From: Yersinia enterocolitica subsp. enterocolitica
GTDB lineage: Bacteria > Pseudomonadota > Gammaproteobacteria > Enterobacterales > Enterobacteriaceae
Assembly (NCBI RefSeq): GCF_901472495.1
Contig: NZ_LR590469.1
Span: forward strand, 1,488,001 to 1,552,000
Direction: 5' to 3'
DNA length: 64,000 nt
Below the pieces are notes generated by a model. It did not search any database. It saw only the letters and a list, made by a program, of their open reading frames with translations, and was not told the DNA's origin. Shown piece by piece: positions 54,645-63,557 of the stretch; positions within the stretch are counted from its first letter, which is position 1, and each line of letters starts with the position of its first letter. The position numbers and the translations under genes are program-made.

Positions 54645-55369
54645 TCCTGTTCATCCTCTGCACTGTCCGTTGCATTTCTCATGGTGATGTCGCTTTCATC
54701 GCTTTCATCATGGAGTGACAGACTGTTCTCTACTGCCATAGCTTCGCCATCGCGGATCATACGCAACTGAGCTTCACGTGGATCATCGCCACTGCGCACA
54801 TCGGCACCGAAACGGAATACCGCCTCAGTGATGCGAAACTTGCTGCTGTCATTGCCCATAAAGTAAATCATGCCCAAACGGCGCAGCCGATTGAGCGAGG
54901 TGCGTACTTTTTCCTGTAACTTCTGCTTATCTAAATCCGAGCCGGTTGAGCGCTGGTTAACGAACTTCAGCAATTTGCTCTCATCGGCCAGGCTTAGCAG
55001 CTCTTCGTACAACTCGTGTTGGGCGAAAATACCTTCATGAGCCAGACGTTCCGGGCTGAGATACAGGTAACAAAGAATTTTGCCCACCATCATATCCAGC
55101 TCAGATAACACTGAGCGCGGGATAAGCGTGGTAGAACGTGGGCGCAGATAGAAGAAACCTTCAGGTGCGCGAATTAACTCCACGTTATAGCGGGTATAGA
55201 ACTCTTCCAGTTGCTCCTGAAAATCCATCAGGAAAGCATGATTATCCAGCTCATCAATCCCGATATGACGGCCAGCGCGCAACTGGCTATCCAGTGCCGG
55301 AAACAATGAGTTGGCCAATGCCTGAGCCAGCTTAACCGGCATTACTACTTCAATATTTGTTGATGACAT
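54641..55369 (-). CDS. mukE: Chromosome partition protein MukE
   Basis: Winged-helix kite protein bridging MukF and MukB. The ATG at 55369 gives 242 residues starting MSSTNIEVVMPVKLAQALAN, matching E. coli; the long upstream frame is out-of-place sequence from within mukF. It overlaps mukF by 20 bases and mukB by four. The C-terminal tail is acidic (SDESDITMRNATDSAEDEQE). Confidence 0.97.
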   Translation of the reverse strand: MSSTNIEVVMPVKLAQALANSLFPALDSQLRAGRHIGIDELDNHAFLMDFQEQLEEFYTRYNVELIRAPEGFFYLRPRSTTLIPRSVLSELDMMVGKILCYLYLSPERLAHEGIFAQHELYEELLSLADESKLLKFVNQRSTGSDLDKQKLQEKVRTSLNRLRRLGMIYFMGNDSSKFRITEAVFRFGADVRSGDDPREAQLRMIRDGEAMAVENSLSLHDESDESDITMRNATDSAEDEQE

Positions 55370-56672
55370 GTGCCTGCACCTTGGCTCCGTAATCATTGAT
55401 TGCCAGCCATTCAGCTGGTAACCCTGAGAAATCGGCTTCGGCCACACCAAGGCGAACAGCCTGGTCGACCAGGATACGAGCCACGTCAAAATGACGAGCA
55501 CGCGGATATTGCGCGAGATAATCGCGCATAACTTCCCCCAGATTGAGCGGCAGTTTTTGCTGTTGATACACCAGCAACGCCTGTTCAATCATGGCGGCCA
55601 ACTGCTCACGGATGGCATTAAATTCTTCAAATTCCAGATCCGGTGGCAGTTCCCCTGTTACCTCTTCACTACGCAGCGACAACTCTTCATCGCGCATATC
55701 CAGCAAGCGATCTGCATTGGCGTAGGTTAAGGCCCAAGGGTTATCAAAATAATTTTGCACCGATTGGCGCAGGCGCTGGGCGAATACCCGGTTTTTATCC
55801 ATATCAATCGCAGTACGGATAAACTTATGCACATGACGGTCATAGCCAATCCACAGATCGATCGCCTGCTGGCCCCAACTGATAATACGGTCAAGTTTAC
55901 TTTGTAAATCAAAGACTAACTTATCAACCAGATCCAAGCCTGCATTGCCGATAGTGGCTTCTTGAATCCGCAATAAATTTGCTTGAAGCTTATCACCTGC
56001 CGCTTCCAGCGTATCTTGCAACTCACGCAGTGTACCGGAGGTTTCTGACAGCAGCATTTCACAGCTGGCAATGGCGGCACGCCAATCTTGATTCAGCAGC
56101 GCCGCGATATCTTCTTTGACGCTATGCTGCTGCTCGTCCATCAAGCGCTGTGTCATATCGATGCTGTCAAAGATTTCAGCAACTGAATATTTAAGTGGGG
56201 CAAAGACGTTACGGTGCCAGTGGAATTCGTCACCGCCCTCTTCTGCCGCTTCTGCCGCCCGTTGCAGCTCTTGTGCCACAATCGATAACTGCATCGACAA
56301 GCGCAGAGTGGAAAATTCACGTTGGCGGATATAGTAATCGGTAATACCAATGCCCAATGGCGTCAGGCGATAAATAGCATTGCCATCAGCCATTTCGCTG
56401 GTAAAGCGGTTAAGCAAACGCTGGCGCACCATATCATTGATGGCGTTATTAGCGCGCACTGCCACGGTTTCTGTGGTCTGTTCAAAACCTTTGCTGACGT
56501 GACGAAATGCATCAACCAACTCGCCTTCGCTCATTTCACCGTCCAGCCGCTCACCGTTTAAGGTAGCAATAGCCATAAGAAAGGCCAGACGCTCTGTTGG
56601 CAGAGTAATCGAAAAATCATTTTTCCGCGCCCAGGCGACCAGTTCGGGTACTGTCTGGGAAAATTCACTCAT
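55350..56672 (-). CDS. mukF: Chromosome partition kleisin MukF
   Basis: Kleisin subunit that dimerises and links MukB heads. 440 residues, the E. coli length. N-terminal winged helix from ETVPELVAWARKNDF-like sequence (FSQTVPELVAWARKNDFSIT), helical middle, and C-terminal winged helix (DFSGLPAEWLAINDYGAKVQ). Its start overlaps the cmoM stop by four bases, so cmoM-mukF-mukE-mukB form one translationally coupled operon. Confidence 0.98.
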   Translation of the reverse strand: MSEFSQTVPELVAWARKNDFSITLPTERLAFLMAIATLNGERLDGEMSEGELVDAFRHVSKGFEQTTETVAVRANNAINDMVRQRLLNRFTSEMADGNAIYRLTPLGIGITDYYIRQREFSTLRLSMQLSIVAQELQRAAEAAEEGGDEFHWHRNVFAPLKYSVAEIFDSIDMTQRLMDEQQHSVKEDIAALLNQDWRAAIASCEMLLSETSGTLRELQDTLEAAGDKLQANLLRIQEATIGNAGLDLVDKLVFDLQSKLDRIISWGQQAIDLWIGYDRHVHKFIRTAIDMDKNRVFAQRLRQSVQNYFDNPWALTYANADRLLDMRDEELSLRSEEVTGELPPDLEFEEFNAIREQLAAMIEQALLVYQQQKLPLNLGEVMRDYLAQYPRARHFDVARILVDQAVRLGVAEADFSGLPAEWLAINDYGAKVQAHVINKY

Positions 56673-57454
56673 AATGGGTCCTTCAGATTCGGCTTAAACG
56701 CCATGACATGCACGTAGCGCCCCAAACTGATAAAGGGCTCCTGCCGGCAATAGCGCTGTTCCAACGCCAATAATTCAGCAAACTCATCAACTTGTTGCTG
56801 TTTATTTTTCATGTAATCGTGAAACACCCGCACTCCCGTCTTACCGCTAATGGATAAACCCATTTGCTCAAGCCAACCATATACCGTCGGGGGATCTAAA
56901 GGGTATTGCGGCGACAACGAGCGCTGCCGACGTCTTTTAACGCCCGGTATCGCCAATTGAAAGTTACCTAATACCGCATTACGCATCACCAGCCCATTGG
57001 CATTGAAAAACATCAACGATAGCGCGCCACCTGGGTTTAGCGCATTAAAAAGTATTTGCAGAACTTGTTGTGGCTCTGCAATCCATTCTAAAACCGCATG
57101 GAACAATATCAGATCAACGGGCTGTGCTAAATGTTGGGTGATGTCCTGAGCCGCACTTTGTACAAATTGCATGTTGTGGCTCACACCTTTTTCTTCAGCC
57201 GCAATTTTTGCACGCTGGATCATCTCGGCAGACAGGTCACATAATAGAACCTGATGGCCCAATGCCGCCAATTGGCAAGCCATATGCCCTTCACCACCAC
57301 CTGCATCTAAAATCCGTAACGGGCGTTGCGGTAACTGCGCTAACAGCCCGGTGATATCTTGCCACACCACCGCCTGACGGATCATTCCCTTCGTCGTGCC
57401 GTAGATATTGCGCGAGAATTTCTCGGCAATATCATCGAAATTGCGATCCTGCAT
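56669..57454 (-). CDS. cmoM: tRNA cmo5U methyltransferase CmoM (SmtA)
   Basis: Methylates 5-carboxymethoxyuridine at position 34 of certain tRNAs. The ATG at 57454 gives 261 residues, as in E. coli; an upstream frame adds 32. Motif I is LRILDAGGGEGHMACQLA near 45-62, with LCDLSAEMI following and LILFHAVLEWI near 110. First gene of the muk operon. Confidence 0.95.
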   Translation of the reverse strand: MQDRNFDDIAEKFSRNIYGTTKGMIRQAVVWQDITGLLAQLPQRPLRILDAGGGEGHMACQLAALGHQVLLCDLSAEMIQRAKIAAEEKGVSHNMQFVQSAAQDITQHLAQPVDLILFHAVLEWIAEPQQVLQILFNALNPGGALSLMFFNANGLVMRNAVLGNFQLAIPGVKRRRQRSLSPQYPLDPPTVYGWLEQMGLSISGKTGVRVFHDYMKNKQQQVDEFAELLALEQRYCRQEPFISLGRYVHVMAFKPNLKDPL

Positions 57455-57644
57455 GGACACTTGCTCCGCGATTGTATCTATAACTATTGATTTACCGGCC
57501 TTGATAGAGACTCGCAAATCAATGGCTACAGCAAAAAGAATGACTACCAACCTGCTATTTTGGCACAGCCTGACTTAGAATAAATCTTCTTGACCCCTAA
57601 TCATCACCAAATGCCGTTTTTTCAGCCAAAAGGTTCCAGTTTTT

Positions 57645-58412
57645 ATGCTTTTTACCCTAAAAAAGTTTGTTGGCGGCTTATTAATGCCATTGCCCTTTCT
57701 GCTTATCGTTATGGGGCTGGCGTTAATCCTATTGTGGTTTACCCGCTGGCAAAAAAGCGGCAAAACGCTTTTTACACTAAGTTGGCTGGCATTATTGCTT
57801 ATTAGCCTGCAACCGGTCGCCGATCGCCTATTATTGCCGCTGGAAAAACAATACGCCACATATCAGGGAAATGACCCGGTAGATTACATTGTTGTCCTTG
57901 GTGGCGGCTACACGTTTAATCCGAATTGGGCGCCAAGCGCTAATTTATTCGCAAATAGTTTGCCGAGGGTAACGGAGGGGATCCGGCTATCTCGCGCCCA
58001 TCCCAACGCCAAAATGGTATTTACTGGCAGCGCCGGCCCGAACAGCCAAAGCAGTGCAAAAACGGCGGCACAGGTAGCGGAAAGTTTAGGGGTTCCAGCG
58101 GCAGATATTATTGCCTTGGAGCAGCCCAAAGATACTGTTGAAGAAGCGGCAGCAGTGGCAGCATTGGTGGGTGATAAACCTTTTTTGTTGGTGACGTCAG
58201 CCAGCCATTTACCTCGTGCGATTAAATTTTTCACTGCCAAGGGGCTGCATCCTATTCCTGCCCCAGCCAATCAGTTAGCCATTACTACCCCATTACATAG
58301 CTGGGAGCGCACTATTCCGGCAGCCGCCTATTTAGGCCATTCCGAGCGTGCCTGGTATGAAACATTGGGGCTACTGTGGCAAAAGTTAACGGGCAATAAA
58401 AATGATGAATAA
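57645..58412 (+). CDS. elyC: Envelope biogenesis factor ElyC (YcbC)
   Basis: DUF218/YdcF-type membrane protein needed in E. coli for normal peptidoglycan synthesis at low temperature, linked to undecaprenyl-phosphate use. 255 residues. Two membrane helices occupy residues ~8-60, then the DUF218 domain with YIVVLGGGYTFNP, FTGSAGPNSQSSAKTAAQVA, QPKDTVEEAAA and LVTSASHLPRA. Divergent from cmoM and convergent with ycbJ, whose stop is two bases away. Confidence 0.95.
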   Translation: MLFTLKKFVGGLLMPLPFLLIVMGLALILLWFTRWQKSGKTLFTLSWLALLLISLQPVADRLLLPLEKQYATYQGNDPVDYIVVLGGGYTFNPNWAPSANLFANSLPRVTEGIRLSRAHPNAKMVFTGSAGPNSQSSAKTAAQVAESLGVPAADIIALEQPKDTVEEAAAVAALVGDKPFLLVTSASHLPRAIKFFTAKGLHPIPAPANQLAITTPLHSWERTIPAAAYLGHSERAWYETLGLLWQKLTGNKNDE

Positions 58413-58414
58413 AG

Positions 58415-59308
58415 CTATTCTAACCAGGGTAAAAGTTGCTGGGCGGCATTATCAAATAAAGTGCGATCCAGATTACCGGTATGAATAAAACGGGAAACCA
58501 GTTCCCAAAGAGTATAGAGCCAGCGGCGCGCCACAAAAGATTCAGAAACCGGCGCTTTGCTAAGGTAGCGATAAAATAGCTGGCTTGGCATCCCCTCTTC
58601 ACTGAGGCGGAATAAATCATACTCACGCGGTGCCCATAGCATTGGGCCGGGATTAAGCATCGCCAACAGTTGGTCACTGCGGGGATCTTTGAGCATACTG
58701 CGCAAAGTCAAATTGCCGTGAACCAGTACGGAACTGTCGTCAAAACCGGCGAAAAGACTATTTAGTGCTGCCCGAGCACGATAAAGCACCGCCCGATCTT
58801 CCAAAGTCATTAGGGGTGAATTCATATTAGACAGCGTGGCCCACAGCACTTCAACTCGTTGCTGATACCAACTAAACCAATCATTCTCTTGTGTGCTGTC
58901 AACATTGCCGACACACCCATGGCTATCAATCCGGTGCCAAGCTAATACTCCTTCAACTATCTGATCCATCAGCGCATTCCAACGCTCCCCTGTCCGAGTG
59001 GGTGCCTCTACCGAAACGCCACGTAAGCGTTCCATCAGCAGAATTTCTTTATAAGGGGATTGATGGGTCATGACTAAACCATACACCGTCGGCAAGCGGA
59101 TATCACCTTCACGTGAGAGCATTGAAAGTTTATAGGCCTCTTGCTGCGCAATTCCCTGACAGACATAACTCTTTGCCAACAATGGGATAGCCTGCCCCTG
59201 CTGATTATACATCGCATACAAGTGGGCATATGGCTGCTCGCTGATGCGTTCAAGGCGGGTAATAGACTCCCCGAGCACGACACTTAACTCAGCTTTCAGT
59301 TGTTCCAT
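58415..59308 (-). CDS. ycbJ: Phosphotransferase-like protein YcbJ
   Basis: A protein-kinase-like (APH-type) fold of unknown substrate. The ATG at 59308 gives 297 residues, the E. coli length, starting MEQLKAELSVVLGESITRLE; another start 13 codons upstream is possible. Visible are ILLMERLRGVSVEAP near 100 (hinge), the catalytic-loop-like VLVHGNLTLRSMLKDPRSDQ near 210 and LNPGPMLWAPREYDLFRL. The HGN motif in place of HGD is also recalled in the E. coli protein, so catalysis is uncertain. Confidence 0.92.
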   Translation of the reverse strand: MEQLKAELSVVLGESITRLERISEQPYAHLYAMYNQQGQAIPLLAKSYVCQGIAQQEAYKLSMLSREGDIRLPTVYGLVMTHQSPYKEILLMERLRGVSVEAPTRTGERWNALMDQIVEGVLAWHRIDSHGCVGNVDSTQENDWFSWYQQRVEVLWATLSNMNSPLMTLEDRAVLYRARAALNSLFAGFDDSSVLVHGNLTLRSMLKDPRSDQLLAMLNPGPMLWAPREYDLFRLSEEGMPSQLFYRYLSKAPVSESFVARRWLYTLWELVSRFIHTGNLDRTLFDNAAQQLLPWLE

Positions 59309-59455
59309 AAGGCTTTGTCCGATTATCTGACGAAATAGATAATTCATAATGAGATGATGGGCTGAATATTTCCAGAACGCAGATCAAATAACATCCACAA
59401 TAAAAATCAAACCAGCAGGATCGGCATAGAATGGGATAAAAAGGTAGGAATAATA

Positions 59456-59480
59456 ACGCCAGACCCTATAAGCCTGGCGT
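59456..59480. terminator. Hairpin between kdsB and ycbJ
   Basis: Stem acgccag / ctggcgt with an 11-base loop, 17 bases after the kdsB stop codon; on the minus strand it leads into tattattcc, a weak T-run. Confidence 0.5.
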
Positions 59481-59497
59481 AGAAATCTGAACAATAA

Positions 59498-60250
59498 TTA
59501 TTTATTGAGCATAATGGCTCTAACTCTGTCCAAATCTTCTTGGGTATCAACGCCAACTGCGGGTACTGCTTTTGCCACAGCAACGTGAATTTTTTCACCG
59601 TACCACAACACTCGCAATTGCTCTAACAGCTCGATTTGCTCAAGTTGACTCGGTGCCCAATTAACATAACGGCGCACAAAACCAGCGCGATAAGCATAAA
59701 TGCCAATATGGCGTAAGAAACAATCGCCGATGGTTTCTTTAGACTGCGCAAAGCGCTCTCTTTCCCACGGAATAGCGGCGCGCGAGAAATACAGCGCATA
59801 GCCTTGTGCATCCATTACCACTTTCACGGCATTAGGGTTAAAGGCCTCTTCACTGCTTTCAATCGGCACAGCCAATGTTGCCATACCCGCACTGGAGGCT
59901 GCCAAATTCTCAGCAACCTGGCGAATAATCTCTGGTGGCACCAGTGGCTCATCCCCTTGCACATTGACGATAATTTGATCATCGGCAAAGCCATAACGCT
60001 CAATAACTTCCGCTAAGCGCTCGGTACCGGATTGATGATCAGCCCGGGTTAGACACACTTCGCCACCCGCCGCTTCAACCGCAGTCACCACTTCCGGATG
60101 GTCTGTTGCCACAATCACCCGGGAAGCACCTGACTCCAACGCTCGCTCCATCACATGTACTACCATCGGTTTGCCAGCGATATCCGCCAGTGGCTTGCCT
60201 GGTAGACGGGTTGAAGCATAACGGGCGGGAATTATAGCAATGAAACTCAT
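59498..60250 (-). CDS. kdsB: CMP-KDO synthetase KdsB
   Basis: Activates 3-deoxy-manno-octulosonate with CTP for lipopolysaccharide core synthesis. 250 residues. Nucleotide-binding loop IPARYASTRLPGKPLADI at residues 7-24, then CLTRADHQSGTERLAEV and VNVQGDEPLVPPEII with the Mg2+-binding Asp. Its start overlaps ycaR by four bases. Confidence 0.97.
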   Translation of the reverse strand: MSFIAIIPARYASTRLPGKPLADIAGKPMVVHVMERALESGASRVIVATDHPEVVTAVEAAGGEVCLTRADHQSGTERLAEVIERYGFADDQIIVNVQGDEPLVPPEIIRQVAENLAASSAGMATLAVPIESSEEAFNPNAVKVVMDAQGYALYFSRAAIPWERERFAQSKETIGDCFLRHIGIYAYRAGFVRRYVNWAPSQLEQIELLEQLRVLWYGEKIHVAVAKAVPAVGVDTQEDLDRVRAIMLNK

Positions 60251-60429
60251 GCGTGTTTCTCATCAATTGGCAGTGGGCGGGCTTCGTTTTCTAACAATAC
60301 CGGAATGCCATCACGCACCGGGTAAGCCAGATTGTCAGCTTTGCATACCAATTCAAGGTTTTCTTTATTGAAGTACAACTTACCGTTGCAGACAGGACAG
60401 GCAACGATTTCGAGTAAACGGTGGTCCAT
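60247..60429 (-). CDS. ycaR: Small zinc-ribbon protein YcaR (Trm112-like)
   Basis: A 60-residue UPF0434/Trm112-like protein: MDHRLLEIVACPVCNGKLYF with one CxxC, then LAYPVRDGIPVLLENEARPL. The ATG at 60429 follows ggagg. Translationally coupled to kdsB by a four-base overlap, as in relatives. Partner and function are not established from the sequence. Confidence 0.95.
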   Translation of the reverse strand: MDHRLLEIVACPVCNGKLYFNKENLELVCKADNLAYPVRDGIPVLLENEARPLPIDEKHA

Positions 60430-60799
60430 ACAACCTCCAAAATGGAGTTTAGCCAGCAGGAAAGTGGTCGAGGATACCATATCCGCCGATGCAGGTTAAC
60501 TGTGTCGATACCATCACGCACATCAGGTATTGATAACAAAGAGTTATGTTAATCAATCTCAAGATAAGTAAATACAACCCACGGCCGGGATAATAAATGT
60601 TGGTTTTGTTATTGATATGTTGAATTGCGAGGAGTAATATTTTGTGACTGACATCACACAATTATGTACATCGAGTAAGAAATGAAAGTATTCCATAAAA
60701 TCATTGCGCTGTTTGCTAACTTCAGCAACTAAACCGCAAAAACAAATAGAAGCACCTGCAAAAAGGCCCGGCGACAGAAAAAACTGTCGAACAGAGGCC
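60430..60799. other. Gene-free region upstream of ycaR
   Basis: 370 bases with the ycaR-kdsB promoter. A hairpin cgacag / ctgtcg with an A6 loop lies at 60772-60789. An 80-codon minus-strand frame (60559-60801) has no family resemblance and a TTG start inside a terminator-like stretch, so it is not called. Confidence 0.4.
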
Positions 60800-60830
60800 A
60801 AAAAACTAACGGCTACCCTTGGGTAGCCGT
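60800..60830 (-). terminator. Intrinsic terminator, leftward
   Basis: A perfect 10-bp stem (acggctaccc / gggtagccgt) at 60809-60830 with a two-base centre. On the minus strand it leads into tagtttttt. It can end the transcript of the cold-shock gene 220 bases to its right. Confidence 0.8.
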
Positions 60831-60869
60831 TTCAGACTGCTGGCAAACCTCGGTAACTCGATCTTGCAA

Positions 60870-60971
60870 GGTGAAGGCAGGTAGAAGAGTAAAGCGTCCG
60901 CGCCAAGGATGGCGCGGGTCGAGCCATCAGGGATGATTTTACGGCGTCTTTATGATCTACCTGTTTTCACC
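60870..60971. repeat. 102-bp imperfect palindrome
   Basis: The outer arms match well: ggtgaa / ttcacc, then caggtaga / tctacctg. The inner part has a partial match (aaagcgtccg with cggcgtcttt) and a perfect small hairpin gcgcca / tggcgc at 60900-60915. It could fold as one long structure in an RNA or be a small palindromic repeat element. Confidence 0.6.
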
Positions 60972-60997
60972 GCTGCGGGCACTTTGTCAATAACCTC

Positions 60998-61019
60998 ACG
61001 GCTACCCTTGGGTAACCGT
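60998..61019. repeat. Second copy of the acggctaccc hairpin
   Basis: acggctacccttgggtaacc-gt is nearly the same as the terminator stem at 60809-60830, with one mismatch in the stem, and also followed by ttct. It lies about 30 bases after the 61050-61259 cold-shock gene. On the minus strand it lacks a T-run. Confidence 0.7.
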
Positions 61020-61049
61020 TTCTTTAGAAGCGATTATCTCACCGCTTAC

Positions 61050-61259
61050 TTAGAAAGCGATCACATCTGCGGCTGACGGCCCGTGAATACTACGATAAGT
61101 AGAGAATTCAACGTCCTGCCCTTCACTCAGTGATTTGTTTTTGGTGTTGGCAATGGCTGTCTTGCTGACATACACATCCAAACTACCGTCGTGTGGTGAA
61201 ATGAAACCGTAGCCTTCGGACTGATTGAACCATTTCACGCGACCCATTTTTAACGTCAT
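61050..61259 (-). CDS. Cold-shock-domain protein, divergent
   Basis: 69 residues of the CspA family, single-strand nucleic-acid chaperone fold. The ATG at 61259 follows aaaggaa. GRVKWFNQSEGYGFISPHDG holds an RNP1-like motif (GYGFI). RNP2 is unusual: DVYVSKTAI instead of the usual VFVHFSAI, losing an aromatic and the His that normally stack on nucleotides. The second half (SLSEGQDVEFSTYRSIHGPS) is normal. Its function may differ from the housekeeping Csps. Confidence 0.9.
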   Translation of the reverse strand: MTLKMGRVKWFNQSEGYGFISPHDGSLDVYVSKTAIANTKNKSLSEGQDVEFSTYRSIHGPSAADVIAF

Positions 61260-61475
61260 AATAAATTTCCTTTTACTGGGCATCCTAACAACTCATTTTT
61301 ATTTATTGTTTAGATGCAGTTGCCCATCCTAAAGTTTTCTGATTAAACCTCTATGAGCTTGATTATATGAAAAAAACCCGCATAAACGCGGGCTTTAGAA
61401 TTTTGCTATCCGGAGAGATGATTAACACATCAGCATCATCAATTTCCTGGATCATTCAAACATTATATTTCTGTA

Positions 61476-61685
61476 TTACAGAGCAACAACGTTCGCAGCA
61501 GCCGGCCCGCGCGGGCTGTCTTGGATGGTATATTCAACACGCTGGCCTTCAGCCAAAGTCTTGAAACCATCAGTTGCGATTGCGGAGAAGTGAACAAACA
61601 CATCTTTACCGCCATCATGCTGTTCAATAAAACCAAAACCTTTAGCTTCGTTGAACCACTTAACCTGACCAGTCTTCTTAGACAT
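61476..61685 (-). CDS. Cold-shock-domain protein, CspC/CspE-like
   Basis: 69 residues with a canonical cold-shock domain: GQVKWFNEAKGFGFIEQHDG (RNP1 KGFGFI), DVFVHFSAI (RNP2) and LAEGQRVEYTIQDSPRGPAA. Closest in pattern to CspC/CspE. The ATG at 61685 is preceded by ggtaag. About 190 bases separate it from the second csp gene downstream on the same strand, so each probably has its own promoter. Confidence 0.94.
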   Translation of the reverse strand: MSKKTGQVKWFNEAKGFGFIEQHDGGKDVFVHFSAIATDGFKTLAEGQRVEYTIQDSPRGPAAANVVAL

Positions 61686-62144
61686 AATTCTTACCTTTAC
61701 TATCAAATACAAATACTAATAAATCTGCCATAAGGCACTCTACGCCATTGGAATAGCGGGTCTGCAACAGGAACATTACTTATGGGAGTTACTTATCGGA
61801 GATACTAGGAGGTTCGTCTTTGAAGCGGCATCAAAAGATAACGTCTTGGGAGGAACTGCTTTGCTTTACTCTCGCACACTCTTACACATAAATAGGTCTG
61901 TAACACAGGCCGGCGGCTATTTACTCACAAAACAAATCACCATGCAACTTATTTTATCTGAGAACATGTTTTTATCTGGGAATATGTAGCAAACAGTAGC
62001 ATCAATGAGATGCCACGCATAAAAAACCAATATTATCCGCAAGATCCCCGCAATTTACCGATATCAACCTAAAATAAAAACTGAACATCTACGCCATTAT
62101 TTGGCAATTTTGTGCCGTAGCTGGCCCCAAGGAGCAACCTGATT
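61686..62144. other. Divergent intergenic region csp-hglS
   Basis: 459 bases with the promoter and probably a long leader of the cold-shock gene, and the promoter of the gene at 62145. Tandem near-repeats ttatgggagttactta / ttatcggagatacta (61780-61804) and atcttatctgagaacatg / tttatctgggaatatg (61950-61987) are visible. No protein gene is supported. Confidence 0.45.
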
Positions 62145-63551
62145 ATGATCCATCAGCCATTTGTCCCACCCGACGAGATTCGCGCCAAATTCTCCAGTGC
62201 AATGTCGGATATGTATCAGGTTGAAGTTCCGTTATACGGGGCTTTATTACAATTAGTCGCCGAAACGAATCACCAAACTATGGAGCAACAGCCAGAGCTG
62301 AGTCGCCATTTACGTCAAACCGGTGAAATTGAACGATTAAATCTGGAACGCCATGGCGCAATCCGGGTGGGAACCGCCGCCGAACTGGCTACCTTGCGCC
62401 GTTTGTTTGCCGTTATGGGTATGTTTCCAGTTGGCTATTATGACCTGGCCCCTGCTGGGGTCCCCGTTCACTCTACGGCATTTCGTGCTGTGCATGAGGC
62501 TTCACTACAAGCCATCCCATTCAGAATTTTTACTTCTTTACTGCGTTTGGAGTTGATTGAACAACCGCAATTACGGCAACGGGCTGCGGATATTCTTGCT
62601 AAAAGAAATATTTTCACGCCACGTGCTATTGAATTGATTGTTAAGCATGAAACCGCCGGGGGGCTGACCAGTCAGGAGGCAGATGATTTTATTATTCAGT
62701 CACTGGACACATTCCGCTGGCATAATCAGGCAACTGTCAGTGCGGAGGTTTATCAGCAACTACATGATCAGCATCGATTAATTGCAGATGTCGTGGCTTT
62801 TAAGGGGCCGCATATTAACCACTTAACCCCAAGGACACTGAATATAGACGCAGTACAAGTTGCCATGCCACAGCACAACATTACCCCTAAAGCAGTAATC
62901 GAAGGGCCACCTCCACGCCATTGCCCAATACTGCTGCGACAAACCAGTTTCAAAGCCATGGAGGAAAAAGTCGCTTTTATCTCGCCCGATGGCAAAATTA
63001 TTCAGGGGCATCATACTGCCCGTTTTGGTGAAATAGAGCAGCGCGGTGCGGCACTGACGGCGAAAGGCCGCCATCTCTATGACCGTTTGCTACAAGCAGC
63101 ACAAGATAAACTGCAAGTTCCGGCGAATGAGAAAAATGCGGCGCAATATATGGCTATTCTTAGCGAGCAGTTTAGCCAATTTCCGGATGATTACCCGACA
63201 ATACGCGCTGAGAAACTTGCTTTTTTCCGCTATTTCCCGACCGAGAAAAGCCTTAAAGCCCCAGTAGACCTAATGCAAGGTTTAACCTTAGATGAGTTAA
63301 TTGATGCTGAATTCATCCAATTCGAGCCTTTGGTTTATGAAGATTTTCTGCCAGTCAGTGCCGCCGGTATTTTCCAGTCAAATTTAGGCGATAAAGGGCA
63401 AAGTCATTTTACGGGGCACTCTAGTAAGCAGAGTTTCCAACACCACTTGGGGGCTGAAGTTATCGATGAACTGCAATTATATGAAGAAACTCAGCAACGT
63501 TCGCTCACTGCATGCGCAGCGGCCCTGAAGCTCGCATCCCTGAGTCTCTAA
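62145..63551 (+). CDS. 2-oxoadipate dioxygenase/decarboxylase-like protein (HglS/YdcJ, DUF1338)
   Basis: 468 residues, matching the YdcJ/HglS family. HglS converts 2-oxoadipate to 2-hydroxyglutarate in bacterial lysine catabolism. Iron ligands expected for the family are visible: first His in GVPVHSTAFR near 110, second in KGPHINHLTPRT near 225, and Glu in RFGEIEQRG near 295; the Arg of STAFR is also kept. The N-terminal part AMSDMYQVEVPLYGALLQLV matches YdcJ. The ATG follows aaggag. It ends seven bases from the convergent lpxK. Confidence 0.88.
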   Translation: MIHQPFVPPDEIRAKFSSAMSDMYQVEVPLYGALLQLVAETNHQTMEQQPELSRHLRQTGEIERLNLERHGAIRVGTAAELATLRRLFAVMGMFPVGYYDLAPAGVPVHSTAFRAVHEASLQAIPFRIFTSLLRLELIEQPQLRQRAADILAKRNIFTPRAIELIVKHETAGGLTSQEADDFIIQSLDTFRWHNQATVSAEVYQQLHDQHRLIADVVAFKGPHINHLTPRTLNIDAVQVAMPQHNITPKAVIEGPPPRHCPILLRQTSFKAMEEKVAFISPDGKIIQGHHTARFGEIEQRGAALTAKGRHLYDRLLQAAQDKLQVPANEKNAAQYMAILSEQFSQFPDDYPTIRAEKLAFFRYFPTEKSLKAPVDLMQGLTLDELIDAEFIQFEPLVYEDFLPVSAAGIFQSNLGDKGQSHFTGHSSKQSFQHHLGAEVIDELQLYEETQQRSLTACAAALKLASLSL

Positions 63552-63557
63552 CTGAGA

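Noticed and set aside
55370..55588. 73-codon N-terminal extension of mukE
   Set aside because: It is mukF sequence in another frame; the conserved MukE start is at 55369.
60559..60801. 80-codon minus-strand frame with a hydrophobic start (SPGLFAGASICFC)
   Set aside because: Begins with TTG in the T-run of a terminator, lacks a ribosome-binding site, and the second half has no protein character.
61780..61990. Tandem near-repeats upstream of the cold-shock gene as a mobile element
   Set aside because: The matches are short and imperfect; they are better seen as part of the promoter/leader region until other copies are known.
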